Assembly (NCBI RefSeq): GCF_000739655.1
Contig: NZ_BATR01000027.1
Location: 22,064-86,063 of the forward strand
DNA length: 64,000 nucleotides
Origin: Verrucomicrobium sp. BvORR106
GTDB taxonomy: Bacteria; Verrucomicrobiota; Verrucomicrobiia; Verrucomicrobiales; Verrucomicrobiaceae
Reading direction: 5' to 3'
Shown: positions 44,974 to 53,720 of the stretch, piece after piece
Layout of the letters: every line of letters begins with the position of its first letter
Position numbering within the stretch: the first letter of the stretch is position 1
Notes under the pieces: generated by a model
What the model was told of the DNA's origin: nothing
The model's database searches: none
What the model saw: the letters and a program-made list of their open reading frames with translations, nothing else
Translations under genes and position numbers: made by a program

Positions 44974-47646
44974 CTACTCCATCCCTGTGATGCCGCCGAT
45001 GATCTGCCAGACGCCGTCTGCATGCATCCAGATGCAGGGGGTCTGCATGACGTTCATGTCCGGGATGAAGATGCGCAGGTTGTTCACGCCGTCGCGCCGG
45101 ATCTCCACACCGGACACGCCGTCCACCTTTTTGGGGCCGACGATGAGATAGCGGTTCTGCACGCCGGAAGGCTGGGTTTCCGTCCAGCCATCTGGGGTCT
45201 TGGTCCAGATGCGCGGCCCGGGGTCGGTGCCGTGGTAGTCGAACTTGAACTTGGTGGGCTGTCGCAGAGGGCCGGTGCCAGGTGTCGCGGGCAGCATGAG
45301 GGCGTTTCCTTTAACCATCGGGGTCGCTTTCCCCTTTTTGTGCAGCTTGTTCAGCACTGCCTCCACAGAGGCGCCCAGCTCCCGGTACTGCGGCGTCTTG
45401 GGGAAGCGGGAGTTGAGGTCCACGAGCATCCATCCCGCCTGCCCGGCCAACCGGAAGGCCTCCTCGTCCTGGCCCACGCGTTCCAGCATGTCTGCCAGGT
45501 ACTCCAGGCGGATGACCTGGTTTTCCCGGTACTTCGCAATGGAGGGGAATTCATCACACAACTTCTGCTGCAGGCCGACGGAGCGGCGGATCTGGGTGAT
45601 GCCCTCCTCCATGCGGTCCAGCATGCAGAGGGTGACGCCCAGATGATACACGCTGGCGGCGAGCTGGCGCTGGCCCTCGCGATTGGCAGGCTCTGTCCGC
45701 AGGATGTCCTGCAGCAACACCGCGGACCTCCGGAACAGGGGCTCTGCTTCCTGGTTCCGGTTCAGCGTGTGGTAGGTGGCGCCCAGGCGGGTTTGGCAAA
45801 CGGCCAATTGCAGGCGGTACTTGGGGTTTTCGGGAAAGCGGGTGGTGAGGTTTTCCGCGATGTCGACGGCCCTGAGCATCAAGGGCAGCCCCTCCGCATG
45901 GCGGCCAGTGAAGAGGACCGCGTTCGTCCGGTTGCCCAGGACGATGCACAAGCCATTCAAGTAGGCCGGGTGGTCGGGGGTCTTGCGCAGGAGCATTTCA
46001 TAGAACTCCTCCGCCTTGATCTGGTCGGCGATGGATTCCTCATAGAGCCCGCGCATTTCTCTGATGACTCCGAGGGTGCCGTACCGGAGGGCCAGGCCTG
46101 ACTGCAGGACGGGGTCATCGGGCTGCTGTTTGAAGCGGTGGGTCTCGATCTCGATGGCTTCCAGGATGAAGGGCTCGGCTTTCTCCAGCTCGCCGATCCT
46201 CTGGTAGATGGTGCCCAGCCGCCACAGTGCCGCGGCCCGGTTGCTGTCGAGCCGGACGTCTCCCTTGGGCGACTTGCTCATCTCCAGATAGAAGGGCAGA
46301 GCGGTCTCCAGAAGGTTCCGCTGCAGATCAGTGAAGTCTGCCTCCTTGAGCCGGGCGTGATCCGTCACCTCATTCAGGTAGTGATCCACCGCGCTGCGCG
46401 CCCGCTGGAAGTTGCCCTCCGCCTCGGCGCGGCTCTCCTCTGCCTGGGCGGCCTGCCACAGGCTGGCGGCGGTACCGGCCAGGAGGGCGGCGGCGATGAG
46501 GATCGAGGAAATGAGGGCGGCCCGGTGCCGGCGGGTGAACTTGCCCAGCTGGTACTGCCAGGTGGGGGCGACGGCGTGGACGGGGAGCTGGTCCAGATGA
46601 CGCTGCACGTCCTCCGCCAGGGCGGCGGCCGTCTCGTAGCGGCGGGCGCGGTCTTTCTCCAGCGCCTTGAGGACGATCCAATCCAGATCCCCCTTCAGCA
46701 GGCGGGAGAGGCGGGAGCGCTCCATGCCGCCGTGGTTCGTGGAGCCTATCGCGGGATCGAGGACCAACTGGCTGGGGCGGGCGGCCTCCGTCTCGCGGAT
46801 CCACCGAAGCGTGTCCGTCAGGCCCGTGGGTTGACCGGGGAAGGGGCTGCACCCGGTGAGGAACTCGCAGAGGATGACGCCCAGGGAGTACACATCGCTG
46901 CGGGTGTCCACATCCGCCATGCTGCCTGCCTGCTCCGGGCTCATGTACTGCGGGGTGCCGATGATGGTGCCGCTCTGGGTGTAAAGGAGGCTGCCAAGAT
47001 GGGAGGCGCCTACGGTCTCGTCCGTGGCGGATCCCAGCGCCTTGGCGATGCCGAAGTCGATCACCTTGGGCACGGGTCGCCCGTCCACCTCGCCCACGAG
47101 GACGTTGGACGGTTTCAGGTCCCGATGCAGCACGCCTTTCACATGCGCATGCTGCACCGCGCCGCAGATGGCGATGAAGAGCCGGAGCCGCTCGGTGAGC
47201 CCCAGCCTGCGATCCTCGCAGTAGCAGGTGACGGGCACGCCGTTGACGTACTCCATGGCGAAGTACGGCCTGCCTGCGGGAGTGGCCCCCGCGTCCAGCA
47301 CGGTGGCGATGTTCGGGTGGTCCATGCGGGCCAGCGCCTGACGCTCCCCGGCGAAGCGCACGAGGATCTCCCGGCTGTCCATGCCGGGCTTGATGAGCTT
47401 GAGCGCCAGAAAGCGGTGAAAAGGGCGGGACTGCTCCACCTTCCACACGTGGCCGAAGCCCCCCTCTCCCAGCAGCTCCAGGAGCCGGTAGCGGCCGATC
47501 ATTTCCCCTGCTCGCTCCCCGAGCATCGCGCCAGCTTGGGTCTCGCCCGCGCCTTCGGTGAGGAAGCCCAGGTCCAACAGGCCAAGCTCCGGCAGGCGGC
47601 CGGGCACATCGCAGGATTCTGGTTCAGGATGGGATGGCTCCGCCAT
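44974..47646 (-). CDS. Membrane Ser/Thr protein kinase with TPR region (second copy of the system)
   Basis: 890 residues. The kinase (~50-350) has G-loop GEGGFGHV (60-67), Lys83, HRDLKPSN (Asp176), DFG (197-199) and 'GTPQYMSPEQAGS'. A transmembrane helix at ~377-396 is followed by TPR-type helices to ~790. The last ~90 residues ('FKFDYHGTDPGPRIWT', 'TETQPSGVQN', 'LRIFIPD') are the same small C-terminal domain as in the kinase at 32807, although the TPR parts differ in length. It lies 72 bp downstream of an ECF sigma gene on the same strand, so the order differs from the first pair (divergent). Confidence 0.92.
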   Translation of the reverse strand: MAEPSHPEPESCDVPGRLPELGLLDLGFLTEGAGETQAGAMLGERAGEMIGRYRLLELLGEGGFGHVWKVEQSRPFHRFLALKLIKPGMDSREILVRFAGERQALARMDHPNIATVLDAGATPAGRPYFAMEYVNGVPVTCYCEDRRLGLTERLRLFIAICGAVQHAHVKGVLHRDLKPSNVLVGEVDGRPVPKVIDFGIAKALGSATDETVGASHLGSLLYTQSGTIIGTPQYMSPEQAGSMADVDTRSDVYSLGVILCEFLTGCSPFPGQPTGLTDTLRWIRETEAARPSQLVLDPAIGSTNHGGMERSRLSRLLKGDLDWIVLKALEKDRARRYETAAALAEDVQRHLDQLPVHAVAPTWQYQLGKFTRRHRAALISSILIAAALLAGTAASLWQAAQAEESRAEAEGNFQRARSAVDHYLNEVTDHARLKEADFTDLQRNLLETALPFYLEMSKSPKGDVRLDSNRAAALWRLGTIYQRIGELEKAEPFILEAIEIETHRFKQQPDDPVLQSGLALRYGTLGVIREMRGLYEESIADQIKAEEFYEMLLRKTPDHPAYLNGLCIVLGNRTNAVLFTGRHAEGLPLMLRAVDIAENLTTRFPENPKYRLQLAVCQTRLGATYHTLNRNQEAEPLFRRSAVLLQDILRTEPANREGQRQLAASVYHLGVTLCMLDRMEEGITQIRRSVGLQQKLCDEFPSIAKYRENQVIRLEYLADMLERVGQDEEAFRLAGQAGWMLVDLNSRFPKTPQYRELGASVEAVLNKLHKKGKATPMVKGNALMLPATPGTGPLRQPTKFKFDYHGTDPGPRIWTKTPDGWTETQPSGVQNRYLIVGPKKVDGVSGVEIRRDGVNNLRIFIPDMNVMQTPCIWMHADGVWQIIGGITGME

Positions 47647-47718
47647 GAGACGTCTGGGTGCAGGGACACATGATGCATCAAAATCTGCGCCTGACGAGAA
47701 CGTCTTGGCAGCAGCGGT

Positions 47719-48489
47719 CTATCCACCCGCCAGAGGCGTGCCACGCCCCCGCAGTCCGGCTTTCAGAGCATGCAGCTCTTCATCAATGCGGGCGTCGTCC
47801 GGATCCTGCAGCGTGGCGGCGATGCGATCCCGCAGACACTGGCGGAATTTCTTGCGCAGGCGGCTTACCGTCTGGCGCACGGCCTCCTCAGACATCTGGA
47901 GCAACGCGCCGGCCTCCTGTGCGCTCCTCGAATCCGCCGCATCGGGATTCAAGCACCCTTCTAAAATCTCGAACTGTCGCCCCCGGCCCGCCATGGCCTC
48001 AAGGTCATGCAGGTGCAGCAAGGCTGCCCGCAGCATGGCATGAGCCCAGGCCTGGTCATAGAGCGCCTCGGGCGAGTGTCCCGCCGCTCCGGCCCCGTCT
48101 TCGATCAAAAGGGTCTCCACCTCCTGGAGGTTCAGGTTCAGGGAAATGAACTCCCTGCCGCCGCCCCGCTTCAGGGCGCGCTCGCGATCCAGCACATCGC
48201 CGATGTGGCGCTGAAAGGTCTTCAGCAAAAAAGTGCGCAGCGTGCCCAGCTCCCGGTTGGCGGAGGTGAGGAGGTCCTTCTCCAGCAGATAGGCAAAGAA
48301 GCCCTGCGTGAGGTCCTGGGCATCATGCTGGTCATGCCCCATGCGCCGGGCAAAGGCGTAGAGGGGCATCCAGTAGTCACGGCACAGACCGTCCAAGGCC
48401 TGCCGCCGCACCTGGGTGTCCCCAGTGCACGCTGCCTTGACCACGGCCGTCCATTCTGTGGTGGGGAATCCGCCCTGCCTGCCTACCAT
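47719..48489 (-). CDS. ECF-type sigma factor, kinase-linked (second copy)
   Basis: 256 residues: 'FPTTEWTAVVKAACTGD' start, region 2 'LCRDYWMPLYAFARRMGHDQHDAQDLTQGFFAYLLEKD', 'LRTFLLKTFQRHIGD', region 4 'MSEEAVRQTVSRLRKKFRQCLRDRIAATL'. Closely related in plan to the sigma factor at 31948. No anti-sigma gene is present. It is probably cotranscribed with, and controlled by, the kinase gene downstream. Confidence 0.9.
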   Translation of the reverse strand: MVGRQGGFPTTEWTAVVKAACTGDTQVRRQALDGLCRDYWMPLYAFARRMGHDQHDAQDLTQGFFAYLLEKDLLTSANRELGTLRTFLLKTFQRHIGDVLDRERALKRGGGREFISLNLNLQEVETLLIEDGAGAAGHSPEALYDQAWAHAMLRAALLHLHDLEAMAGRGRQFEILEGCLNPDAADSRSAQEAGALLQMSEEAVRQTVSRLRKKFRQCLRDRIAATLQDPDDARIDEELHALKAGLRGRGTPLAGG

Positions 48490-48527
48490 GCCCTCATGGG
48501 AAATCAGGATGGTGCGAAGTCAAGGCC

Positions 48528-48890
48528 CCGCTGCGCGGGGAGACACAAGACTGGAAGACACAAGACTCAAGACTTGAGCTGGCGCATGGTTGGGGGCGAG
48601 GGGCGGGGCGGTCGGGCCATGTAGTGCAGAGCTTTCAGCTCGGTATTGGAGCGCGTGGGTAGCGCGACTGACGAGCTAAAGCTCTAGGACTACTTTCTGC
48701 TGCCGCCTGCGGTGTAGTCCGAGAAGGCTGCTCAACGGAGCACCGAAATCTAGCCCTGAATTGGAGGTGGTGGGTGACGCGACTGAGCGGGGCTGGGAAC
48801 CCCCGCCTCCTTTGGCCTGACCGCTCCGCTGAGCATGGGCGCTTGTGCGCGCCAGCTCAGGCTTGCGTCTTGTGTCTCCCGCGCAGCGGG
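48528..48890. repeat. Composite repeat region between the ECF gene and lpxD
   Basis: A forward AAGAC copy (48528-48587) and a reverse copy (48845-48890) bracket a TAGTGCAGAGCTTTCAGCTCG segment paired with a GCGACTGA-CGAGCTAAAGCTC cassette (48664-48684), ending in GGACTACTTT, and a second GCGACTGA cassette with the GCGGGGCTGGGAACCCCCGC hairpin (48779-48806). The reverse copy ends exactly at the lpxD stop codon. Confidence 0.75.
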
Positions 48891-49958
48891 TCAATGCTCC
48901 TGCGAAGCGGGGTGGAGGTCCTCGACCTTCTTCTGCAGTTCGCGCACGGTCTCCACCAGCTCGGGCAGTTTCCGGGCGGCGGCCATGCGGCGGCGCTCCT
49001 CTTTGGCCGGGGCGGCGGGGAAGCCCATGTAGGCGGCGCGGCCGGGAGGCAGATCCTTGGTGACCACGGTGCGGGCGGCGATGGAGGCACCGGAGCCAAT
49101 CTTCACGTGCTCAATGATGCCGACCTGGCCGCCGATCACCACGTAGTCGCCAATCTGGACGCTGCCGCAGATGCCGACAGAGGCGACGATGACGCAGTGC
49201 TTGCCGATGACCACGTTGTGCGCCACCTGCACCTGGTTGTCGATCTTGCTGCCCTGGCCGATCCAGGTGCGGCCGAAGCGGGCGCGGTCGATGGTGCTGC
49301 AGGCCCCGATTTCCACATCGTCATCGATCTGGACTGTGCCGGTCTGGCGGACCTTGCGGTGCTCGCCGTTCACGAACTCATACCCAAAGCCGTCGGCACC
49401 GATGACGGTGTTCGAGTGGATGCTGACGCGTCGCCCGATCTGGCAGGACTCCTGCACGGTCACGTTCGGGAAGAGGCGGCTGTCGTCCCCGATCTGCACG
49501 TTGTGCCCGACGTAGCATCCGGCCCCGATGACGACGTTGTTCCCCAGGCGGACCCCGGCTTCCACCACGGCATGCGCGCCGATGCTGATGCCAGTGCTGC
49601 CGCCGAAGTCAGGATCTGCCACCACGGCAGTGGGGTGTATGCCGGTCACGGGCGGGGTGGGCTGGAACCCGTACTTGTGCACCACTTTCTCAAAGGCGGC
49701 GGGGGGATTCGGCACGACGAGCGTCTTCAAGTGGGACGGCACCTGTTCGCAATCGGCCGTCACCAGCACGACGCTGGCCTGGGTGGTGCTCAGATGCTGG
49801 CGGTAGCGGGCATCTGAGAAAAAGGTGAGATCTCCCACCCGGGCATCTCCAAGCGAGGCAAAGCCGGTGATGGACACGTTTTCGGCATCAGCGGGCGGGG
49901 TGACGCCCAACTGCTCCGCGAGCTCCAGCAGAGTAATATTCATCATCGGGGTATCCAT
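48891..49958 (-). CDS. lpxD: UDP-3-O-acylglucosamine N-acyltransferase LpxD
   Basis: 355 residues (an ATG at 49943 is an equally plausible start and would give 'MNITLLELAEQLG'). The N-terminal uridine-binding domain is 'FASLGDARVGDLTFFSDARY'. The left-handed beta-helix of hexapeptide repeats follows (~105-320), with catalytic His247 in 'DNQVQVAHNVVIG'. A C-terminal helix ends the chain. Third step of lipid A synthesis, so the organism should make lipopolysaccharide. No other lpx or fab genes are adjacent. Confidence 0.95.
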   Translation of the reverse strand: MDTPMMNITLLELAEQLGVTPPADAENVSITGFASLGDARVGDLTFFSDARYRQHLSTTQASVVLVTADCEQVPSHLKTLVVPNPPAAFEKVVHKYGFQPTPPVTGIHPTAVVADPDFGGSTGISIGAHAVVEAGVRLGNNVVIGAGCYVGHNVQIGDDSRLFPNVTVQESCQIGRRVSIHSNTVIGADGFGYEFVNGEHRKVRQTGTVQIDDDVEIGACSTIDRARFGRTWIGQGSKIDNQVQVAHNVVIGKHCVIVASVGICGSVQIGDYVVIGGQVGIIEHVKIGSGASIAARTVVTKDLPPGRAAYMGFPAAPAKEERRRMAAARKLPELVETVRELQKKVEDLHPASQEH

Positions 49959-50009
49959 ACATCACAATTCTGAGCTGAAAAGGAACGGAATGCGGATGCA
50001 AAAGGTGCT

Positions 50010-50085
50010 AGGCTTTGGCCTGGCGTTCGTACCGCTCGGCCACGCGACTGAACAGGCTGAAGCCTGTGACTACTTTGCTCCGCCC
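50010..50085. repeat. GCGACTGA hairpin element (ACAGGCTGAAGCCTGT cassette)
   Basis: A TAGGCTTTGGCCT hairpin at 50010-50022 precedes GCGACTGA (50044-50051) and the cassette ACAGGCT-GA-AGCCTGT (50052-50067), followed by GACTACTTTGCTCCGCC. The same order recurs at 53236-53318 and 58586-58666. Confidence 0.75.
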
Positions 50086-50170
50086 CACAACCCACGCCAG
50101 GAAGCTTGGGTATAAGTGGAGAAGGAGACGTCATGGGACGCCTGCTCGGGACCGGGACAGGAATGTCCGG

Positions 50171-50397
50171 CCCGCTGCGCGGGAGACGCCAGACTAGAAG
50201 ACTCAAGACTCAAGACCTGAGCTGGCGCAGGGGTTGGGAGTCCGGGCGGAGAGCGGCGTCATGGGACGCTTGCTCGGGACCGGGACAAGAATGTCCCTCG
50301 CTCCTTTTACTGACTGCTTCGCTGGAGGCGGCCTTCCATGCGTGAGCTCAGGTCTGATGTCTGGCGTCTGGCAGTCTGGTGTCTCCCGCGTAGCGGG
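50171..50397. repeat. Paired AAGAC-type element (inverted arms)
   Basis: The forward arm (50171-50229) and reverse arm (50338-50397) can form a ~60-bp imperfect stem. The spacer contains GTCATGGGACGC and a GGGAC-AAGAAT-GTCCC hairpin. The element ends 3 bp before the stop codon of the downstream minus-strand gene. Confidence 0.75.
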
Positions 50398-50400
50398 CTC

Positions 50401-51162
50401 TCACTTCACCCGCACGGCCTTGATGATGCAGCCTTTCTTGCCTCGGGTGCAGTAGCCTTCGAAGTGGTCGTCATCCACGAGCGTGATCTCCCAGTCCCAG
50501 GTGTGGTTCAGGCTGTACACGCCGTTCTTGTAGATGAACTTGCCGGTATTGTTCCCGTAGTTGTAGGTCATCTCCTTGTTGAATTTCCACTCGTTCTTGA
50601 CCTCCCCGCAGCGCTCAATGTTCCAGACGCCGGTGAGCTTGAGCGCCGGGTCTTTCATGCGTTCTGAGAGACGCGTCACGATCAGGGCATCATCCAGCTT
50701 GTTCGTGCGCACCAAGGCGGCCGTCAGCGCGTCCAGGCCTCGGGCATACTCCTCCCGGGCAGGTTGCCACTTGCGGTCGCGGGCCTGCACCAGCCGGGCC
50801 AGATCATCGCGCCAGGCGGTTCTCAATTTCGCCAGGCCGGAGGGTGTATCGGGCTCATCCACCGGCGGCGGGTGCTGGTTGTTCTTCAGCAGGTTTTGCT
50901 CCGCCTCCATCGACGCAGCCTCCTGGAGCTTGCCGTTTCTCCGCGCAACCTCCAGATCACGACCCAGAGTGGAGGCGTACTTGGCCACCGCCAGAGCGAG
51001 GTCTTTCTCGAAAGGCTGGAAGACATCGCGCCGCGTGATTTCATCATACTTGGCCTTCAAGGCATTGACCTCCGGAGGCAGGGTCTCCTGCGCTGGAGCG
51101 GAGGCCGGGCAGGCCAGAAACAGGGCAGCCGCAATTGCCGCGATGGAAGGGGGGATTTTCAT
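50401..51162 (-). CDS. Secreted coiled-coil protein with C-terminal beta domain, unknown function
   Basis: 253 residues. A signal peptide ends at about 24 (ACPASAPA). The central ~30-165 is a long charged coiled coil ('LAVAKYASTLGRDLEVARRNGKLQEAASMEAEQNLL'). The last ~75 residues form a beta-sheet domain ('LTGVWNIERCGEVKNEWKFNKEMTYNYGNNTGKFIY', 'DWEITLVDDDHFEGYCTRGKKG') of a type often repeated in verrucomicrobial exported proteins. No enzymatic motif. Confidence 0.65.
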   Translation of the reverse strand: MKIPPSIAAIAAALFLACPASAPAQETLPPEVNALKAKYDEITRRDVFQPFEKDLALAVAKYASTLGRDLEVARRNGKLQEAASMEAEQNLLKNNQHPPPVDEPDTPSGLAKLRTAWRDDLARLVQARDRKWQPAREEYARGLDALTAALVRTNKLDDALIVTRLSERMKDPALKLTGVWNIERCGEVKNEWKFNKEMTYNYGNNTGKFIYKNGVYSLNHTWDWEITLVDDDHFEGYCTRGKKGCIIKAVRVK

Positions 51163-51274
51163 CTGCCGGAAGTCTGCCCCGGATATTTTTGGCCGTCAAC
51201 ACTGTAGAACGGAGGCGGCACACAAGAGCCCCTGCCCAGCGGAGATGTCAGTAATTGGAGGGAGGGACATTTTA

Positions 51275-51595
51275 CCGCTGCGCGGAGACACAAGACTAGA
51301 AGACTCAAGACTCAAGACCTGAGCTGGCGCACGAGAGAGGACGAGGAGCGGAGCGATCAGGCCTAAAGGAGGCGGGGGTTCCCAGCCCCGCATGGGAGCG
51401 TAGAGATGCAGCGGGGCCGTCCTTTGCGGGCTTTCCCCGCGACAGACTCCGGCCGTCCGCGCGGCAAGCGACGCTTTCTCGCGACCCTTCAGGCCGCCGT
51501 GCAAGGCGGGGACATCAACCCAGGGTCTGCGTCCACTTCGTGGCCTACGCCCCTGGGCTGAGCTCTTAGGGCCCTTCAGGCCCGACCTGCTCCGC
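51275..51595. repeat. Repeat cluster: AAGAC arm, GGGG hairpin, family E copy (minus orientation)
   Basis: 51275-51331 is a forward AAGAC copy; 51363-51392 holds CCTAAAGGAGGCGGGGGTTC (inverse of the GGGG hairpin). 51410-51510 shares a ~100-bp block with 57541-57660 in opposite orientation. CCCAGGG (51519-51525) to CCCTGGG (51550-51557) is the inverse of the family E element at 11813. Confidence 0.7.
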
Positions 51596-51632
51596 GAAGC
51601 GGTCAGTAGTAAAAGAAGCGAGGGACATTTTA

Positions 51633-51862
51633 CCGCTGCAAGGAGACACAAGACTGCCAGACACAAGACGCAAGACCTGAGCTGACCTGACGCACGAGTA
51701 GAGTAGCCCAAGCAGATTGCGGCGTCATGGGACGCTTGCACGGGACCGGGACAGGAATGTCCCTCACTCCTTTTACTGAATGCTTCGTTGAAGGCGCTCT
51801 CTTATGCGCCAGCTCAGGTCTTGCGTCTTGTGTCTTCTAAGTCTTGTGTCTCCGCGCAGCGG
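51633..51862. repeat. Paired AAGAC-type element (inverted arms)
   Basis: A forward arm (51633-51695) and reverse arm (51805-51862) flank the conserved spacer with GTCATGGGACGC and GGGAC-AGGAAT-GTCCC. Confidence 0.75.
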
Positions 51863-51958
51863 TCGGATCTTCGCATGCCTGTGGTGGGATCTGACTCTAC
51901 TCCCCTTCTGCTGCAAGACTGGCCCGTCGGGCGGCTTCCCCTGTCCTTCCACACAGCC

Positions 51959-53041
51959 ATGTCCACGTCCCCCACCCGCCCTTTTTCCCGTCGTAGTTTC
52001 CTCGTCCAATCCACTGCCACCGCGGCAGCGCTGACGGCGTTCCCGCATGTGCGGGCGGCGGACAAGACGGCCCCGGAGTTTCACGGGGCGATCATCGGGC
52101 ACGGCACGCACCGGTACCGCGTGGACAAGCTCTGGAGCCAGGCGGATGCCGCGAAGGTGCCGGTGAACAACTGCCACGAGATGGTGCAGGTGAAAGACGG
52201 CCGCCTCTTCATGCTGACGGACCAGGCGAAGAACAACATGCTGATCTATGACAAGAAGGGGGCTCTGCTGGGCACCTGGACGCTGAATCTGGGCGGGGCG
52301 CACGGGCTCTCCCTGGTGCGTGAGGGAGACAAGGAAGTGCTCTGGATCACCGATACCAAGGGGCGGGTGCTGAAGGCGGATCTGGAGGGGAAGATCCTGC
52401 TGGAGCTGCCCACCGCCGAGCAGTGCGGGGCCTACCCGGTGGGCCAGAAGTATGCGCCCACGGAGGCCACGGCCGCACCGGATGGCACGATCTATGTGGC
52501 AGATGGGTATGGCTCGCAGTTCGTGCTGCGGTTCGATGCCACGGGCAAGTTTCTGGACAAGTTCGGCGGCAAGAGCGATCTCGCGCCCGGGAAGTTCCTG
52601 CAGGCGCACGGGGTGGCGGTGGATACGCGCACGCCGGAGCCGCTGCTGCTCTGCACGGAGCGTATGCGCAATGAGTTCCAGTGGTTCACGCTGGACGGCA
52701 AGTTTGTCCGGTCTGTGTATCTGCCGGGGGCGTTCATCAGCCGCCCGGTCATCAGCGGGGACAACCTGCTGGCGGGGGTGTGCTTTGGCATGATCCCGAA
52801 CGACTACCGCCCCAAGCTGAACCGCGGCTTTGTCACCATCCTGGACAAGGACAACCGTGTGATCTCAAACCCCGGCGGGTCAGCGCCCAGGTTCGATGAA
52901 AATGGCCAGGTGCTGCTGATGATGCAGGAGCAGGCGGTGATCCAGCACGGGCATGATGTGTGTGCGGATGATCAGGGAGATCTGTATGTGTGTCAGTGGA
53001 ATGCGAACAAGGTGTACCCGTACAAGCTGCATCGGGTATGA
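51959..53041 (+). CDS. Tat-exported NHL/beta-propeller protein
   Basis: 360 residues from the ATG at 51959; the longer frame upstream is repeat DNA. A twin-arginine leader (SRRSFLVQSTATAAAL) with an AxA site is present at ~30-34. The mature protein is a six-bladed NHL-type propeller: 'GAHGLSLVREGDKEVLWITDTKGRVLKADLEGKIL', 'EATAAPDGTIYVADGYGSQFVLRFDATGKFL', 'GHDVCADDQGDLYVCQWNANKVYPYKL'. Related PVC proteins sit in periplasmic carbohydrate or sulfatase-linked pathways; no catalytic residues are evident. Monocistronic and framed by repeats on both sides. Confidence 0.82.
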   Translation: MSTSPTRPFSRRSFLVQSTATAAALTAFPHVRAADKTAPEFHGAIIGHGTHRYRVDKLWSQADAAKVPVNNCHEMVQVKDGRLFMLTDQAKNNMLIYDKKGALLGTWTLNLGGAHGLSLVREGDKEVLWITDTKGRVLKADLEGKILLELPTAEQCGAYPVGQKYAPTEATAAPDGTIYVADGYGSQFVLRFDATGKFLDKFGGKSDLAPGKFLQAHGVAVDTRTPEPLLLCTERMRNEFQWFTLDGKFVRSVYLPGAFISRPVISGDNLLAGVCFGMIPNDYRPKLNRGFVTILDKDNRVISNPGGSAPRFDENGQVLLMMQEQAVIQHGHDVCADDQGDLYVCQWNANKVYPYKLHRV

Positions 53042-53044
53042 GCC

Positions 53045-53330
53045 CCCGCAGCGGGAGACACAAGACTGGAAGACATAAGACGCAAGACCTGAGCTCGCGC
53101 ATGGGAGGGAGCGCGGGGCGGAGCGGGCGACAGCAAAGTAGTCATAGAACTTTAGCTCGTCAGTCGTGTTGCCCATGCGCTTCAATTCCGAGCTAAAGCT
53201 CTGGACTACTTTGGCGGGTGGCGACTGCTGCTGAATGTAGTGGCGGGCTTTAGCCTGCCTTTGGGGAACGGGGATAGCGCGACTGAACAGGCTGAAGCCT
53301 GTGACTACTTTGCTCCGCACCTCCAGCCCG
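53045..53330. repeat. AAGAC arm with two GCGACTGA-family hairpin pairs
   Basis: A forward AAGAC copy at 53045-53101 begins 3 bp after a stop codon. An inverse cassette (AAAGTAGTC...TTAGCTCGTCAGTCG, 53133-53163) faces a forward one (GAGCTAAAGCTCT...GACTACTTT, 53191-53213). Then comes a GGCTTTAGCC hairpin and GCGACTGA plus ACAGGCTGAAGCCTGT (53279-53302). Confidence 0.75.
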
Positions 53331-53373
53331 GCCTGGGGGTTTGGGTATGAGGGGATGAAGAGACGTCATGGGA

Positions 53374-53602
53374 CGCTGCGCGGGAGACGCAAGACTAGAA
53401 GACACAAGACTCAAGACCTGAGCTGGCGCATAGGTTGGAGGTCCGGGCGGGGAGCGGCGTCATGGGACGCTTGTCCGGGACCGGGACAGGAATGTCCCTC
53501 GCTCCTTTTACTGACCGCTACGTTGAGGGTGCTTTCTTATGCGCCAGCTCAGGTCTTGTGTCTGGCGTCTGGAGTCTTCTAGTCTGGTGTCTCCGCGCAG
53601 CG
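53374..53602. repeat. Paired AAGAC-type element (inverted arms)
   Basis: Forward arm 53374-53430, reverse arm 53540-53602, spacer with GTCATGGGACGC and GGGAC-AGGAAT-GTCCC. Third complete pair in 3.5 kb. Confidence 0.75.
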
Positions 53603-53621
53603 GCCTGTCTCCGCTGCGCGG

Positions 53622-53661
53622 GCAAAAAAAGCCCCCGGGCGTCAGACACACCGGGGGCTTC
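53622..53661 (-). terminator. Rho-independent terminator of the adhesin gene
   Basis: AAGCCCCCGG (53629-53638) and CCGGGGGCTT (53651-53660) form a 10-bp stem, followed on the minus strand by a run of seven T (53624-53630 as A on plus). Confidence 0.88.
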
Positions 53662-53720
53662 TTCTGCTTATCACTCTTAACTCTTAACTTCTAACTCTTA
53701 ACTTTTCACTATGCCTCTCA

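Noticed and set aside
51804..52034. Short ORFs with recurring 'MRxLRSCVLCL'-type peptides
   Set aside because: The same peptide recurs wherever the reverse AAGAC repeat is read in that frame; it reflects the repeat DNA, not a protein family.
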